Part shown: in pieces, positions 21,418 to 21,692 of the stretch
Layout: each line of letters opens with the position of its first letter
How positions within the stretch are numbered: position 1 is the first letter of the stretch
Assembly (NCBI GenBank): GCA_050486545.1
Contig: JBJHDM010000053.1
Location: forward strand, 1 to 21,692
DNA: 21,692 nt
Source of the DNA: DAOMNN01 sp050486545
GTDB taxonomy: Bacteria > Pseudomonadota > Gammaproteobacteria > Burkholderiales > Rhodocyclaceae
Direction of reading: 5' to 3'
Made by a program: the position numbers and the translations under genes
The notes under the pieces: generated by a model
The model's input: the letters and a program-made list of their open reading frames with translations, nothing else
The model's database searches: none
What the model was told of the DNA's origin: nothing

Positions 21418-21692
21418 TCAGTCGGTGAGCCAGGCCCGCATGCGTGCGGCCCAGTCCGGATTGCGCTGCCACATCGGTCGCAGGGCATCACCCGGTGCGG
21501 GGGCAAGCCCGGACAGGCGAATGCGCCATTCGCGGGCCTCGTCCTCGCGGCCCAGTTGCGCACAGCAGGCGGCCATGGTCTGCATCGAGGAATGCCAGAG
21601 CGGACGGATCTTCAAGGACATACGGGCGGAGTCGAGCGCGCCCTCGGTGTCGCCGCGAAACAACCGGGACAGCGCAAGCACGTTGTACCAGA
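21418..21692 (-). CDS. C-terminal end of a TPR-containing protein (5' end outside window)
   Basis: The visible 90 residues are open to the window edge. They include WYNVLALSRLFRGDTEGALDSARMSLKIRP and MQTMAACCAQLGREDEAREWRIRL, two TPR-like helical hairpins, and end in WQRNPDWAARMRAWLTD. Such tails occur in CadC- or adenylate-cyclase-like regulators with TPR modules, and in other TPR proteins. With no N-terminus visible, no function can be given. It is convergent with the Crp/Fnr gene. Confidence 0.7.
   Translation of the reverse strand, partial: WYNVLALSRLFRGDTEGALDSARMSLKIRPLWHSSMQTMAACCAQLGREDEAREWRIRLSGLAPAPGDALRPMWQRNPDWAARMRAWLTD

Overview
This window looks like chromosomal DNA of a high-GC proteobacterium. 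The elongation factor P carries the rhamnosylation arginine (Arg32) and lies next to its rhamnosyltransferase EarP. rdgC and PA2778/PA2779-family genes are also present. Together these point to a beta- or gammaproteobacterium. The gcdH-CoA-transferase pair makes a Rhodocyclales-like betaproteobacterium plausible, but the genus is inference. I saw no insertion sequence, phage gene, CRISPR array, tRNA or rRNA.

Layout. Bases 1-1675 (+) hold the end of a glutaryl-CoA dehydrogenase gene followed by a family III CoA-transferase, a glutarate/glutaryl-CoA catabolic pair. Bases 1728-3200 (-) hold rdgC and a DUF1857/SRPBCC gene. An AT-richer gap follows. Bases 3546-6052 (+) form a translation-related block: an RsuA-type 16S rRNA pseudouridine synthase, earP and efp, closed by a strong intrinsic terminator. 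Bases 6224-9534 (+) hold a small lipoprotein and two coupled, dissimilar membrane-associated GTPases, preceded by a 17-bp palindrome. A DMT-family exporter (+) then converges on a reverse-strand block of a PA2778-family C39-like peptidase with TPRs, a PA2779-family membrane protein and an entericidin-like lipopeptide that I found by eye. A 51-aa DUF3096 protein (also found by eye) is divergent from entericidin.

Bases 12601-19715 (-) are nine tightly coupled genes encoding an Mrp/Mbh-type cation/proton antiporter: MnhE, MnhF, MnhG, a stand-alone DUF4040 (MbhD) protein, an MbhE-MnhB fusion, MnhC (NuoK-like) and three different NuoL/M/N-like subunits. The order matches the antiporter half of archaeal/thermotogal membrane-bound hydrogenase operons (MbhA to MbhH). 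There is no hydrogenase and no full-length MrpA. This is the most interesting system in the window.

At the right end, a Spy/CpxP-like periplasmic protein (-) and a Crp/Fnr-family regulator (+) are divergent around an FNR-like palindrome. The window ends inside a TPR-type protein gene (-). All functions are read from sequence motifs and remembered family features; no search was run.
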